From the NCBI GenBank assembly GCA_947034885.2, contig OZ019759.1, positions 188,501 through 252,500 of the forward strand: a stretch of DNA of 64,000 bases. The letters are read 5' to 3'. The translations under genes and the position numbers were made by a program. Origin of the DNA: Thuidium tamariscinum. Taxonomy: Eukaryota > Streptophyta > Bryopsida > Hypnales > Thuidiaceae. Within the stretch, counting starts at the first letter, position 1; every line of letters starts with the position of its first letter. Positions 1 through 13,678 of this stretch are shown here, piece after piece. The notes beneath the pieces are model-generated. The model did not search any database and had not been told where the DNA came from. It saw only the letters and a program-made list of their open reading frames with translations.

Positions 1-1265
1 CGTCCATGCAACCGCGCCGCACTGTTCGGTCCTTGGTCAAGTCTCAGGCACCGAATAAAGGCACTCCGGCACATGTAGCCAAGTCCACTGCAGGGAAGGT
101 CTGATCTTCTACCAACGCACCTTACTTCATTATCATGCACTCCTCTGTAGTGTGAGGTGCCTTTAATTCCTAAGAAGCTCTGATTTCAAAAACCAGCTGT
201 GAACACTACTGGTTCGTGAAAAGGAGTCCACGTAGTGGCCTCCAAAGCAGACCGTGCAAACCAAATTCCAACGCTCCTAATTTAAGATAAGGATTTCTAA
301 GATTTTGTGTACTGACCATCAGGTGGCATCGGCGAAGAAACTGGACAGTTCGAAGAAGAAGTGAAGACACATTTTCGCCTTGTATAGGTTGTCACACGCT
401 GCGGGACACCGGAGACGCAGAGGGCGTTTTTTGGAATGTCAGGCACCCCCCAAGGACGGGTCGCGGAAGTGGTGGTCCAAGTAGCCACCTTAGCGTATGC
501 GGACAGTTATTCAAGAGTATGTTGTCAGACCTTTAAGCCCTAGCAGAATTGCATTCCAAAATGCTACGTGTAGATGAGAGACGCTGTCCTAGTGAGCAGA
601 ATGTAGCTTGCGTACCAAGGGACAGTCATTTCATACGAGTCCACTGTAAGTCTTGGAAGACTTATTTTCCCTTATGTGAAACTCAAGTTTTGGTTTTCAA
701 TATACAAAATTACTACACTAATTGAAGCCTAGCCAGTGTAATGGAAAGGTGAATCTTCTGTCAGCGGAATTAACAGATGTTGCATGACAGGGTAAGCGTA
801 CTGTCTGTGCGACGAGAATGGAAACTGAACCAATTCTCCCACTGCATGTTTAGAACTGTTTTGGAGGGAAAGGGATGTTGGAATATGTATGTGCTGTGGA
901 TGCTGTAGAGTGATGGTCCTTTTTCCGAAAGAACGACCACCCTCATTTCACAGTGTGACGGATGTTCCGTGAGCTTGCCATGCCTAGAAAGTAGGTCCGA
1001 CAAATCCACATCTGCGGTTTCATTGAACGAAGGGTTAGTGATGGTAATGGAGTACTGGAAGTCCAATACTCTGAGAAGCGGTAAGGGACTTCACTGCCAT
1101 CATACTGTCCGTGCACGTTCGCAGCAAAGAAAAATTTGCAAATGTCACAATACAAGGGAAGTCAAACGCTGACTACCAGGATGGCAAATTGAGCAATGCA
1201 GAAAATCGTGGTGTGTGCCTTACTTTGGAGTGCAGAATATACAGAAGACTTGGACCTCTGACGTC

Positions 1266-1319
1266 AGTGAAGCAAAGGTTTAGTCCAAGCGGTAGTGAAG
1301 CAGAGGTTCGGTCCAAAGG
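1266..1319. repeat. 28-bp imperfect tandem pair
   Basis: Two adjacent copies share AGTGAAGC-AGGTT and GTCCAA at a 28-bp offset, with several mismatches. It is a small local duplication of no evident function. Confidence 0.5.
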
Positions 1320-4300
1320 CAGGGGACGGCAGATGGTGCATCCGAAGCAAGAAGGGCAGGTGCTAACCCTAAACCAGATGTCCATACAAGGATGCTAGGC
1401 GACCGGTCACACGTAGTGAAAGGGAAGACGAAGATGGCATTTTCAGTGCAGGTAAAAGTTAGCAAACTGCATAGTACCCTACGCTGCTTCCAGCTAATCT
1501 GCATTGTTCATTGAGGAGAATAGTGTTATACCTTTTTTTAATTCAAACAATTGTGGCGTCTCCATGCTATAAGGGTTGAAGACGCTCACTCTGGATTCAG
1601 CGTGCAATGTCATTGCACCCTAGTCCACCGTAGTGAGTACCTTCGATGCGGGAGAGATGATTTTTTCGTGCATCAACTACTTCTTCACTCATGAACTCGG
1701 GAGCGCTGAATGCGATGCAGTGGTACTTCATATGTAGATGCGGTCAACATTAAAATTCGATTGACGTAGCCCGGGCAGTCCACTGACGGTACAGGTCGTT
1801 GAATCCATGGCATACAACGATGAAGAATACTTGAATTTTCTGAAGGCCAAAGAGGAGAGCTTCAGCTAAACCGCTTTATGAAAAAATGTGAGCTTCTTGT
1901 AATCTTGGCATGCGCAGCGTCCAAATGTAGTTCCTCATTGTCAGTCATTCATGTTAAATTTCTGTTCAGTTTAGTTATAACACTTCTGCAAGTCCGCACA
2001 GTTGTACTGGGCGCTTCCCAAAAACTTTACCGTGATATGAAGGTTCGGGGAGAATCGTTTCCAATGAGTTCCACATTCCCAAACGGCAGCAGAGCTCCAT
2101 CAAAGTACGTTTGAAAGTGAAACAAGCGATGGGCAAGACCAAGCTCCATCTTCAACAGGTCGAGGCATGTCTTTGACGAAGTATAATTTTGAATATAAAA
2201 AGAACTATGAGAGTGAAAGGTCTTAGCAGTAATCATGAAAGGGTCACGATTGTAGAGAAGGCTTCATTTGAAGGCTAACTGTGCTTGTATATGTATTGGG
2301 CAGATCCAAAATTCCACTGAATGGTGGACTTCCCACAAGTGCACGACAATGGACCTGGAGTTGGAAATCTGCACGTCCCAGAAGCCGCACCTTGATGGAA
2401 GGCTACTTTACCAAAAATTTTCACTTGCAGTTCAAGTGGATTCGTGAAGATGTGTTGGACCTGAATTTGGTTTGTGGAGGTGGACACCGTTGGACAAGCA
2501 AAGGTCTTCAAAGAGCTCTATGTAAGCCACATGCATAGATGCAACGGCTCTCCGACTGTTTGCCATGTCCAGGTGCACTGTTCAACTGAAATGCAGGTGC
2601 AAGGACTTAAATCTTGAATTACTCAGAATGCAGAGCTACTTCAGTAGGATGTGCAGGTCTTGGCATATGAAGTTTTAAGAAGAGCTTGGCAGTGCTATGT
2701 GCAGGTGCCAATAGCGTTCTGGTACCAGGAGTTCGAGGTGTAGCCGTGATAATGCCACATACACATATTACATATGTAATGACAGAAGGCAATGAAGTCC
2801 AGAATTGTGGTAACAAAGTTATACACCGTGGATAAGGTTGAGGGCATGGAAATCCGCTGCAACTGCCACAGGCATAGGTCGCCTTTCTGGACTGTTCATT
2901 CATAATAGGGAAGGAGGACATAAGAAGAGGGGTTCATGTCTGAAATGAAGTTGGTCTGTGATATATGAGTAATGTAGTGTCATTAGTTGTGGGCAGAGTA
3001 GGTTCTGTTTGTCTACAGTGAACGCTTGCATACTCTGTGCAACATCAGTTTCCATTCCTCATGGCTGAGTGAAGGCCTTAGATGAAATGCAAAATCAAGG
3101 TATGCGATGCTACTTAGCGCTCACTAACGTCTCATGCACTCATGTAATGCAGACCATACTTCAGGAGCTGAGCTGCAGTGCGGCTGTGCCGTCTTGATCG
3201 ACTTCCTACTGCACTGTGAATGAGGTAAGTAATACATTGTCATCCTGTCATGTGAACTATGTGCAGCTTCCGTACAGAACAGTAGTTCCGGTAAAACTTC
3301 ACAGAAGTTAACCAACTCGCCGAGTAAAAATCAATGTACAGCAAGAAGCCCCAGCTTAATGCCATTCCCCGTTAGAGTGTGCCGGACACTGTTAGCTATG
3401 TGCAGAACCGTATTGATTCAGGCAAACAACTTGCCAGCATGTAATATTAGAAGTTGGAAAGCAGTGAATGCTTTCCAATGTCATGAATGGTATGTGTGAC
3501 ATGCCCTGCACATCTTGCAAGTTCAGTTCGGCGAACCGGGATGCGGTGAAATAATGGTGGTCGCATAATAAGAAGGTTCCCATCTTCCATTAGTAATGAT
3601 GAAGGTCTGCTTGCATCAAAACCACTGTTCCTAAACCTGAAAGCAATGTATCAGGCCTAATTCTCATGTTGACGCCTTCAATCTTTGATTCCAGAGTAGT
3701 TGAGGGGCACCATCCGTACACGCAGTACCTAAATCGTTTTTGCCATGCGTGCATGATAACAGTCTTTAGCCAGAACCGACTGCATTACACTTAGTCGATT
3801 TCCGCAGTATGGTATTCAAGCTGACAGTGCCTTGTCATTAACGGCCGCCTCACTGATTCGAGCGCATGTAAGACGGACAGGTGTACAAGTTCATTGCCCA
3901 GGTGCGTTCAACCGAGCTCCGAGCAGTCCTTAACATCGGGAGCACCCAATTCCGAAGTTCCTGAGGAGACGCTTGTTCTGAGGTGGCCGCTGACAAGGAC
4001 GCATTACAGAAGCTGGACTCAGAGATCTGTGAAAGCGCAGGTTCAAAACTTTCTATTCTCTTGTATTTCAGAATGTGACACCGTCTCTCGTGGTCATCAT
4101 GCTTCGAGGGTGACAAGAGCATTCATTTGATAAGTTCTATTCGTGTCCGAATTCGCTACAGAACGTCATGAAACCGTAGAGCAGGTCGATGACAATTTCT
4201 AATTCTCAGAAAAGAAAGTGAGCAGATGGAGGTGCACTCTGACTGTGATAATGAACTTCTTTAATCGTGATCCATTGACAAAGGTAAGTTGCAGCGCTGC

Positions 4301-4941
4301 GATTCTTATCGCGCAAAGCAACCCTTGAATTACTCACTATGAAGGATGATGCATAGTTTAACGATTTGCCTGTGGCCGGACATGTGGCTATGCAGGGCGG
4401 CAGAGTCATCTGACGGGTCCAGTCGGAAAGCAATGAACTTGGATCGCAAGCATGCCACCATGCACAAGATGGGTACGGTGTCTCATAGAAAATAAATGAT
4501 TACGAAGCGTAGAAGCATTGACTGTGAAATTGCTGAACCGGTCTGTTCAATCTTTAGAATGCATTGACGAAAGTACAAATGCCTGCCAGGTAGTGCAGAA
4601 GAGGAAGTGCAACGGGGGGAATGAGATGCATGAAGAATTGAAATAAGGTATTCAGTACGTCATGCTCGATGCTGTTGCTAACTGTATAAGGGCTAGGATG
4701 GAAAAATTCAGTTGTCGTATCCTGAAGTACGAAGCTTCAAGCTACAAGGCAAACATGGAATGCTGAAACTTCTACGCAAGAAACTCGAAATCAACCCATT
4801 CATATTGCTTGCGGAGTGTCTATGTCAACAGAAATCTAACTTGTACCACGACCTGCGCTGGTAACAACACTGTGCATGGAAGTAACAGTGAGCTTGCAAT
4901 GTCGGAAGTGCCGCTTCAATAGCATCACTTGATCAAAGTGT

Positions 4942-4972
4942 ACACTGTCATGAAAATCTTACATGACAGTGT
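4942..4972. repeat. Short inverted repeat (hairpin)
   Basis: ACACTGTCATG and its exact reverse complement CATGACAGTGT are separated by 9 bases, giving a perfect 11-bp stem. No T-run or gene end lies nearby, so no role is inferred. Confidence 0.55.
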
Positions 4973-6840
4973 CACACGGTGCAACTCTACTGTGCCATGA
5001 ACTACGGTCATGGGGGAGTCGTCAATGTAAGAAGTAGGCAGCACATATCGACATTCAGGTGTACAGAGTTCAGGGATTGCGCGCTCGACGAATCAGCTTC
5101 GGCATCACAGACAACTGCATGTGCAGCGGACGCCGTGGGAAGAAAAAGAAGGTAAAGTGCAGTGGGTACCCTTGACAGAACTCTCTCCACATGTCCTTTG
5201 TGCAGACATCATCAACAGCAAGCGAGTTGCCAATTCCGGGAGATGAGGAGCCCCAAAGATTTAAAATCCGACATACAAGGTGAAACACAGGGCAGTACTG
5301 AAGTGAACAGGGCAGTGCCGGAGGCCTTCCTAAAGTTACATGGAAAATGTATATATCATATACTACGGGAGGGTGAGTTGCAGGACCTGCAAGTTACGCA
5401 CAGTACGACCTATTTCCAAGATTCGTGACGACTGCTCCAGCTGATCGAGGACGCGGAGGTATGCTGCACTCAGAAGTCGACTGTGTAGGTCGTCATTTAT
5501 TATTCCATGCCAGGGGTTCTGTAAGTGATTGGTACTCCCACATGCTTTGAAATTCGAGAAGTTGTATGTGTAGTGGGTGAAAATGGAGATACACACAGTC
5601 ATCATGAATAGCGATTCTTGCACATGTGAAGTATGGATAGTGCAGGGTAGCACAGTACACAGATGCTTAGCAACCGTTTCCATGGATCGAGTTCATGAAA
5701 CAGGCCAAGGAACTGAGTCGTACAGAGAAACCATTGAGTGGTCACATTCTCTCTGGTATGAAGAGATTGTCATTAGCTGTAAGAAGTAACCAAACAGTTA
5801 GTGCTTGCTGAGTTGGTCCATGTGACAGGTTCCATGACCCAGAAGAAGACACTGTTGCATGCACTATAGTTTTTCTGTATATTAGCTTCACTACCGAAAC
5901 ATGTGCCTGATAACCGTGTTTCCATAGCACTAGTGTATGCGGTTGAGGCACAGTGATGAGTATAAGTTCTTACTGTATACTATTGAAAATACAGCAATGA
6001 AACATGATTTTTTTAACAGACGATTGAGCATGGCATCACACACATGAGGTGGCGTCATGGAATTGTCTCGTACATTATGAAACATGTTATGATTAGTGAA
6101 TTGCCAAACCTTCATTGTATTAAATACTATAGGTCAGGACATTAATGAATTTGAATAGCCCTGGGCTTTTAAGTCTGTCTTGCAGAACTGAACATTGTAT
6201 TCTTTGTGTACCCTAACATGTATAAAGGCAATGCGAACCTTCTGTGGTTTCCGTTCTGTTCCTTATCTTGCATTTTGAATCACATGCAATGACGAGAGAA
6301 GGTGTCAGACAGTGCTTCGGTGGATGCAGCTGAATGCCAATTGTGACATTTTAATCAGCACGTATGTTTGCAATGACCACTGCGAACAACACAACAAAGA
6401 TGCTATACAGGAAACATTGCATGTACCCAGCAATGACAAGCTTTGGGCTGTATGTTTTCAAGTCTCTTCTTGCCCATGTAATGAATGACGTGTGAAAATT
6501 ATTGCACACTCCTTCTCTGTTCACTGAGGCACACTCACATACGTACAAACTCACAGACGCTTATGCATGGCAATGTCGTGAAGGTCGCATCGTGAACTGA
6601 AAAGTAATGTCAAATTCTAGCGTTATGGACACAGAATAAAATGAAACGAACATCTCCTAAAACGAACCAAGTCAGTCTATCATGGAAGTAAGCATCGTCC
6701 AAAACAGGAACACGTACCTGCTAACAGCAGGAGCAACAACGCTGCGGACATTCCAGAAGACACTGTCTCGTTACAGTAAACGTGACAGCAACCACAGCAG
6801 GAAGATCTTTGAAAAGTCCACGTCACTGGCCACGTCAGCG

Positions 6841-7382
6841 AGGGGCAGGTGCAAAATTTTTTGGGGGAGGGGCCCGCCAATGATGATGTGGCGATGACAT
6901 GGCAGACACGTGGCTTTTTTCCACACCTTTTTTTAACAAAATTCTGCCCGGTTTTCCTTTATGTTCTTATCGAAACGCGCTATGTTTTCTCCGATTTCCT
7001 TATGTTTTTGGCTTGTCTTTTCTGACGAGTTTATCTAGACATTCACGGTTCACATGCCAAATGTTTCATTCCACGTCAACGCACGCTTTTGCACTTGCCG
7101 CAAAAAACGAGGCTTTCCTATAGTGCTTTATAGGGTTCAAAAGTATGGGCTTTTTTCCATAGAGCGCTTCAACAAAATATTGACGATATCGGAGCTAAAA
7201 CGCTGTACGATATAGAAATTGAAGAAGACGTGGTATTGCATACTACAAGAAGTCTTCACATCCTTTGTTTTTTGGGTATGGAATTATTTAGATAATTCTT
7301 GCTTTCTATACTATATATTTTAGTATGTTCAATTTTGTTTCAAAAAATCTTGTTAATTTTGATTGTCTCTTCAATCATGTAG
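6841..7382. other. Transition to AT-rich DNA upstream of the methyltransferase-like pseudogene
   Basis: The segment begins with a T- and G-run stretch (about 6855-6875) and several CACGT-containing words, then becomes AT-rich. A short plus-strand reading around 7100-7200 could be remains of an upstream exon of the next gene, but I could not place splice sites with confidence. Nothing else is supported. Confidence 0.35.
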
Positions 7383-8629
7383 CAAGAGATTGCTCAATTT
7401 GCACATGCAGCAGTGCGCAAGTACAACGAGATGATGCCGGAGAATGAGAAAACTCCACAGGGATTCGCACACACTATGAGAGCACGAGCTAAAGAGAGGA
7501 CTGGAAAGTTGACTATCAAGATGTCTAAATTAGCCTCCATTGCTAATCCGGCTAATGAGCCCGAATTTTTGAAAGAGGTGAGGCCTTTGTATATTTCAAA
7601 AAATAATGTCAATGGTTTTGTTATCATGACAATTAGAAGTCTGAATTTATGATAAAAAAATTTTAAGTTGAAAGCACGAGAATACAAATGAGGTTCCCAA
7701 GATGGCTCTCAACAAACTCTAAATGGTTGCAACTTGCAATACAACTGCAGCTCACAAAATCAAATTCTTGAAGTGGTAGAACTCTTCCATTCCCTCTCGT
7801 GGTGCAAGGAGTTTTTCACCTAGGCTAGTATTTCAGACACTACTTGGACCATTTCTAAACTGTTGTGTTTGGTATGTAGGGGTAAGCAATTTGTTTGGAG
7901 GTTTGTTTTCAAGTATTTCAAGTTTTCTATTCTGTGTTAAATTATGATTAAATTTTTTTTAATCATAAATCATAGTGCTCTTCATCATGTGGATTGTAAT
8001 TTTACTTTCTTTGTTGCAGACTGAAGATGCTGTAGTGGACTACTCTGAGGGTGTTGTGAGGCAAGACAACATACCCATAGACATGAAGGTTCCATTGAAA
8101 CCGAAGACTCTCATAGACTATTTGGAAGGATGGAGAAGCAAGATTTGGGATCAAGGGTTTTAAGTTCACCTTTGAGGAGCTAACTACTTCAAGAAAAGCA
8201 ATAACTTCCATACCTTTGAGGGATCTAAGCAAGCATCAAGAAGGGTTGTTTTTCGGTGAGTTTCTCAAAATTATTGCTCATTCATATCATTATAGTTAGA
8301 AAACTTCTTATAAGTTAAACTTTGCATTTGAATTGAGAAAAAAATTTATTAAATTTTTTTTAAAAATTAGAGTAGGAAAGCTAGAACTAGGGGGGTCCCT
8401 GAGCTACCTCCCAAACATAGCTCGGATCCGAGGCATGTTTTTTAGGTCCTTGAAAGACCCCCCCAATTCTTTTCCTTTGCAAACTTTGAAGTCATAATTT
8501 TCCATTTCAAACTACAAATTTTTTGAAAATATTTATTTGTTAGTATCCATTCCAAGAGGTTATGAATCATTTGTTAGTTGAGCTCCAAGGTTATCATTTG
8601 TATTTAATGTTTCTTCTGGAAACTGCAGA

Positions 8630-9337
8630 TATTTCAAGTATAAGCTTGAAGATAAAGGAGCAATCAAGAGTGAGGACCTGCCTACTTTCTTGTCCAATTT
8701 TCTGGACCGCAACTCAAAAGATTGCATGTATACACTGACTAAACTCCAGACCTTTACTATTGCTCATCTCAGTGGTGGTGGATGGTACATTGACTACCCA
8801 ATCTCATACACGCATCCGTCAGAGGTAGAACTATGGGCCTCTTTGGAAGGACAAGGCACCATCAACATGGACGTTGATGAGTTTCCAAGACTTAGTGACA
8901 AATAGAAGCAAAGGGCTATTGCAAGGAGGGAAATCATGGACTGGAGGAAGGTAGTACAGATTCAACTTGCTTTGGAGAACAAGGAGGAGGCAGAGCGTAT
9001 GGCCAAGTTGGCAGAGAAGGAAAAGGAAAAAAAAAAGGAGGAAAAGGCCCGAGCTAAAGGAAAGAAGAAGGAAGAAGGAAGTAGCATTCTAGCGTTGTCT
9101 GCAGTGGATGAAGGCTCCCAAATGCAAAGTGCATCTCAAGGAGGGATGAAGAAGAAGGTTGTACTTTCAAACTTCACAGAGGAGGTTATTACACAAGGGA
9201 CACAAGTCATTGCCCTTGGAGATGACAACGTCACCTCTGAGGAATTGCTACTTGATGTCTCAATTTCAGAGGTGATCGACAACGAAGGAATCTACGAACC
9301 AAACTCTTATACAGAGGTCATGGATTTTCTACAAAAG
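8630..9337 (+). pseudogene. Exon 3 of the methyltransferase-like gene
   Basis: This is the largest exon of the gene. It opens after a CTGCAG acceptor and closes at AAAAG|GTAATG. It contains GGGWYIDYPISYTHPSE, then a TAG at 8903-8905, then a frame rich in Lys and Glu predicted to form a coiled coil, and ends in an acidic region. No family is recognised for the N-terminal part. The stop falls mid-exon, with coding character on both sides, which indicates a nonsense mutation rather than a natural end. Confidence 0.55.
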
Positions 9338-9924
9338 GTAATGGTCTTTTTTGTCTTTGAATTTTAGAGTGTTTTATTCTAGTAGTACAACATTTGACTA
9401 TCAAGAATTTGTTTTTCTAAACTTGTTCCTACAAATACTCATGTGGTGAAAAAATGTCCTTACAGATGGTAGTAAGGAAGGCAAGGGTGTACAATGGGGT
9501 GGTCAGTTAACAGCCAGGATTTGATCTCATGATATTTAACTGCCAAGAGAACTTACCGGTGCTAGAGATAGGGGGGTCGAAGCACATTCCTTATTGGAAC
9601 ACAGATAAGAAGTACTTTATGATCTATCAAGCTTTTGCCTTTGCACACAACCATTTGCAGGACAATGGTTACATTGTTGTGTTTCATTCTTGGGGCCAAG
9701 ACTCCCTGGAAACCATTGTAGGACTTCTTTAAGAGTACCCGAATATTAGAAAGATGAAGGATTGGATGGGCATGAATTAGATGGGCATGAATCGGATGCA
9801 CCTTACATTGGCAATTCACAAGGACCAAACGATTATACTTCAACCTTTACTAATTTTTTTTTTAATTTGATTTTGTTACTTCTATTGTTACTTGATCTCA
9901 TGTGAATATTGTTTATGCTTGCAG

Positions 9925-10510
9925 ACATTGAAGTTTGGCATTACATTCTTTGTCAAACATTTGGGAGACAAGAAAATCGAACTTTGAATTCAAGCGCTCT
10001 CAAACAATGCTGAAGGCAAAGGTAGACCTCCGTCGCGATGACCTACTCATGAACTACACCACGGAGGATACAATGTTGATGAATGAGATGGATTGAATGG
10101 CTTGGCAGGGAACTCGAGAGATGGATGCACGGTTCTACCAGTTCATCATGGAGGGCACCACTTATGAAGGGAACATAGTGCTAGACTGCATTGCATCTAT
10201 AGGTGAATTCTTGTTCTTGAAGTTATGCACATCGAATTTGTTTTATAGAAAATCATTATACAAATGATATAAATCTTAGTTTGTGGCAGGTTCATCCATT
10301 AGTGCATGTCGTGCAACTGGGAGGCATATTATAGCGTTGGAGGAAGATAGGAGGATTTTTCAACACTTCCTTTTGCCAATGAAGAAGTCTACTTCTCTAG
10401 TGACCGCGGATCCAAGTTTGGAAGAGCCTACAGTTGTATTATCACAAGACCAAGAGGATGTGGTGATAGTACCTCGTAAATTTGTTCAACAACCTAAATC
10501 TAGTAAACAA
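9925..10510 (+). pseudogene. Exons 5-6: AdoMet-binding motif of the methyltransferase-like gene
   Basis: Exon 5 (9925-10202) ends ...ATA G and exon 6 (10290-10510) begins GT TCA TCC, so splicing creates I-G-S-S-I in frame. The run REMDARFYQFIMEGTT upstream matches the helix that precedes motif I in permuted enzymes. GRHIIALEEDRRIF matches the second strand with its acidic ribose-binding residue. The glycine of GSS and the GR-E spacing are preserved although stops lie upstream, so this is a relatively recent loss. Confidence 0.6.
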
Positions 10511-10853
10511 GTTTTTCTTATTTTTAAATTTCTCAATTTCTTGATACTTGTTATGTTTCATAAATCTAACAATGCTTCCTTTGAATTTACAACAATAAGG
10601 GAGTGATCGTGGAGGACAAAGTAAAGAAGATACGAAGACTCATCTTGGGCCCAGAAAAGCCCTTTGATCTTCTAGTCTATGCAGAGCAACTAGCTTTAGC
10701 GTTTATGGAGTTTGGTACTTCCAAACCCAAACATCGTAAACCTTCATACGCTCTAAATGTCTTACAATTTATAGATGGAGCAACATGAGAGGGTAGAGAG
10801 ACTTCAGACTCTTCTAGTGACAGGGACTCTACAACGAAGTCTACTACAAATTA

Positions 10854-13650
10854 GACTCATGAGATCGACATATCTCATAAGTTAAATCAATATATTTGGA
10901 TTTTGATTATGATTGGATTTGTGTGCTTTATAGCTATATGTTTGGTTGCTTTTTTCATCCAGTCTTGTATTCTAAACCTTCATATTCAATCAACCCTAAA
11001 GCATAAGGTATACAATCCCAGAGAAGAATTACAAAAATTAAACTTAATTATTTGAAGTATTTGAATTTCCTTAAAACTAGTTGAAGAACAACATTGTATT
11101 TCTTTGAAGCAAAGTTTAATTTAAAAAGAACATGGATGTATCCTAAATTTCACCCTCAGTATAGTATGCCAATATGCAAATTATGAGTTAAAAAAGGCCA
11201 ATATTAAACCTTTCACTAAATAGACGAAACCCAGGAAAGTATGTAGCATTCATTAATGGAATCACACCTAACTAAAAATCTTACAACATCTTACATTAAA
11301 TCTTATTCTCAAATAGAGAAGGATTCTTCACCCATAAAATGGAAAATGAAATAATAATTTTACTCTATGAAAGGCTACGTAAAAGATGATCATGAAAAAA
11401 AATATTATTCATATCGTTCAAAGTTTGCATCCAAAAAAAATGGGGATTGAAAAAAATATTCACCTTCTTCAAAATCTCTATGGAATTACTAGGGAGTGAA
11501 ATAAATATTCACCTTGTTCAATGTCTCCGTGAAAAAAAACCCGCTGGTGTGCAAGCTTGGAGTGGTGAGCCTATGAGCTGTGAGCGTGGAGCCCCTAAAC
11601 TAGATTTTTGTAATCTTTTTTGGTTAAATTCTTGTTTTTCATTTTTGTTTCAAAATTTGAATTTTTTATTTATTTATAGTGAAATTTATGACCTATGACT
11701 GTGTCACCTATGATCGTGGTTTATGTGAAATGTTAAGTTCTTTGGTCATTAGTTTTATTTGCTAAAGATTTAGGCCTTCAAAGCTTAGGATACAAATTTT
11801 AGGATTTAGTTTTTCCATTATCCAAAAAATGGCAAATGCTTGTACTGAAGTAGACCCTTCTCATAATATATCCATAAATATGAAATTGATTTTTTGGCCC
11901 ATTTAATCTCATTTTTGCCCCTACTTCATTCTTTCTTTGGATTCAGGTATTTTACCTTCCCTTCCAAATTTTTGTTATTTTTTATTTATTTATTTATTTG
12001 TTCCCTATTTTTTTGGACCTTGCTTTCTTCTTCTTCTTCACTTTCCTATTAAATTTTTTTCTTTAATACATTATATTGTAGACTTCTTTCACTTCATTTC
12101 TTTGAAGGACTTTCTCCATCTTTTTCAATTCTTTTCCTTTTAGTTACAACAATATTTTTTTATCTATTAAGATTAAAAAATATGCCTACTATTATGATTC
12201 AAATAGTCATGTCATCCAAACCTTCACCATATTTTACCTTTGTATACATGTCCTCTTATATTAGCATATATTGAAAACCCTAATGCTAAGACAAGGTTCT
12301 CAATTTATAATTCATAAACACTCAATGTATTTCATTAAGAAAAATAGAACAAAGGTTTAATAAAATAGGATTAAAGCTTGTAGCCATGCTTTTGGAATTT
12401 AATTAGACACATTTTGTTGAAGAATCATGTTCCCACACTTTGTGAATGTATAGACATTTTTTATTGCTTATGGTAATATGTAGCTATGCCTATTCTAGAA
12501 CTACAATAATTCCTACTTGAAGTAGAAGTACCTTCAATTCATTGAAGCTATAACTTGATGCATGAATGAATTTGTCTTTGTGGACATTCATCTTATAGAA
12601 GTACTTGTAACATCATATTCAATAAAATGAGAGTATTCCAATGAAATGAGAGACAGGCTCACACTACAAATTACAAACTTCAGAAACTTTTCTAATAATT
12701 ACTATTGCATAAGTAATGCAATGACATACGAAATAAATATTCTTGACCTAGCCTTTCTAAAAGGCAACAAGTTTTATACAATGGAATCATTGAGAATCCA
12801 AATATATTACATAAACACTTCAACTTATACACCATTTGCACTCAATACATATGTAGAAAAGGCAAGAGCAATATCCAAAGCCCTATATGTTTTAGTTCAT
12901 AAGAAATCATTAAAGAAATTTTAGAAATATCACCTCAAAACAAGTACAAAAAATTCTAGAAACATTTCTCCACACGGATCTAAGAGCTTGACAATCGTAA
13001 GATTGAATCCGTAAAGCATAGCACTATCAATTATGAATACAAAATGTATAATACTATGTATAATTGATGCGACCGTCACACTCTCAATAGTTTAAACATC
13101 TCATCTCCCCCGACTGCGATGGGCTTGTGAGTAGAGGCTTCAAAAGATGAAGTCATGGTTAGAAAAGAAGAAATTACAAGAGAAGTTCCAACGTAAATCT
13201 CCACAGAGAAATCATAGATTCAATAACATCCAAATGTCGCCCCGCAGTTCCTCGAACAGCAATTCCAAACACGTTGATCTAAATTGCCACTCATGAAACT
13301 GCTAAGAGCGACGTATGGATGTTATCACTTCTACAATTTTTGTGCAAAGATCTACGCTGGAGCCCATCTTCCAATTCTTCCCTTTCTAACCATGATCCAT
13401 ATTCTAAAGCTTCTACTGAGAAGGCCATCACAATAGAAAAAGATGAGATACTTTAACTATCTAGCTTGTATTATTTATGGTTTGCATGAAATGGTTTCAG
13501 CATATTTTTCTAACATATTAATATCTTTGTTTTATGAAAGTAGTCATAAACTATACTATCTACACTCAACATATTATTCCCGGCTATACATTAGTAGTGT
13601 CTCAAAAAAGTCTGTAAATCACGGACAATAGACTATGTATATCTAAAAAA
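10854..13650. other. AT-rich intergenic stretch
   Basis: Low-complexity A/T-rich DNA with poly-T and TTTA runs (for example around 11970-12060). Short frames such as 12646-12924 (+) have no recognisable motif. Around 13080-13440 base composition rises and a short minus-strand reading looks weakly coding, possibly an old retroelement scrap, but I cannot assign it. Confidence 0.4.
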
Positions 13651-13678
13651 CTATGTATCTATATATATACATCAATCA

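Larger units (their letters stand above)
1..6840. other. GC-richer island without recognisable genes
   Basis: The stretch is clearly richer in G and C than the AT-rich DNA that follows it. Stops are frequent in all six frames, and no frame stays open beyond about 106 codons. I recognise no protein motif, LTR, primer-binding site or RNA gene. Local structure is limited to a 28-bp imperfect tandem pair at about 1266-1319 and an 11-bp-stem hairpin at 4942-4972. It may be an old, heavily mutated transposon or single-copy intergenic DNA. It resembles the island at 49.86-54.07 kb in composition and in lacking genes. Confidence 0.5.
7383..10853 (+). pseudogene. Decayed multi-exon DNA N4/N6-methyltransferase-like gene
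   Basis: Seven exons can be placed with GT-AG borders: 7383-7577, 8020-8255, 8630-9337, 9466-about 9840, 9925-10202, 10290-10510 and 10600-10853. Exon 3 has a Lys/Glu-rich coiled segment (about 8990-9070). Exon 4 reads FDLMIFN, then an aromatic segment ending VVFHSWGQDS, where permuted methyltransferases carry the DPPY-type motif IV and the following strand; the catalytic motif itself is not intact. The exon 5-6 junction restores GNIVLDCIASI followed by GSSISACRATGRHIIALEED. This is the AdoMet-binding motif I of beta-class enzymes (VLD-x-F-x-G-[ST]-x6-GR-x5-E), lying C-terminal to motif IV as in permuted enzymes. Damage includes a +1 T slip at 8160-8163 and in-frame stops at 8903, about 9730, about 9777, about 9985, about 10096 and 10786. 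The first exon of the gene was not found. The family call is an inference from motif order; a transposon-borne origin is likely but unproven. Confidence 0.6.
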
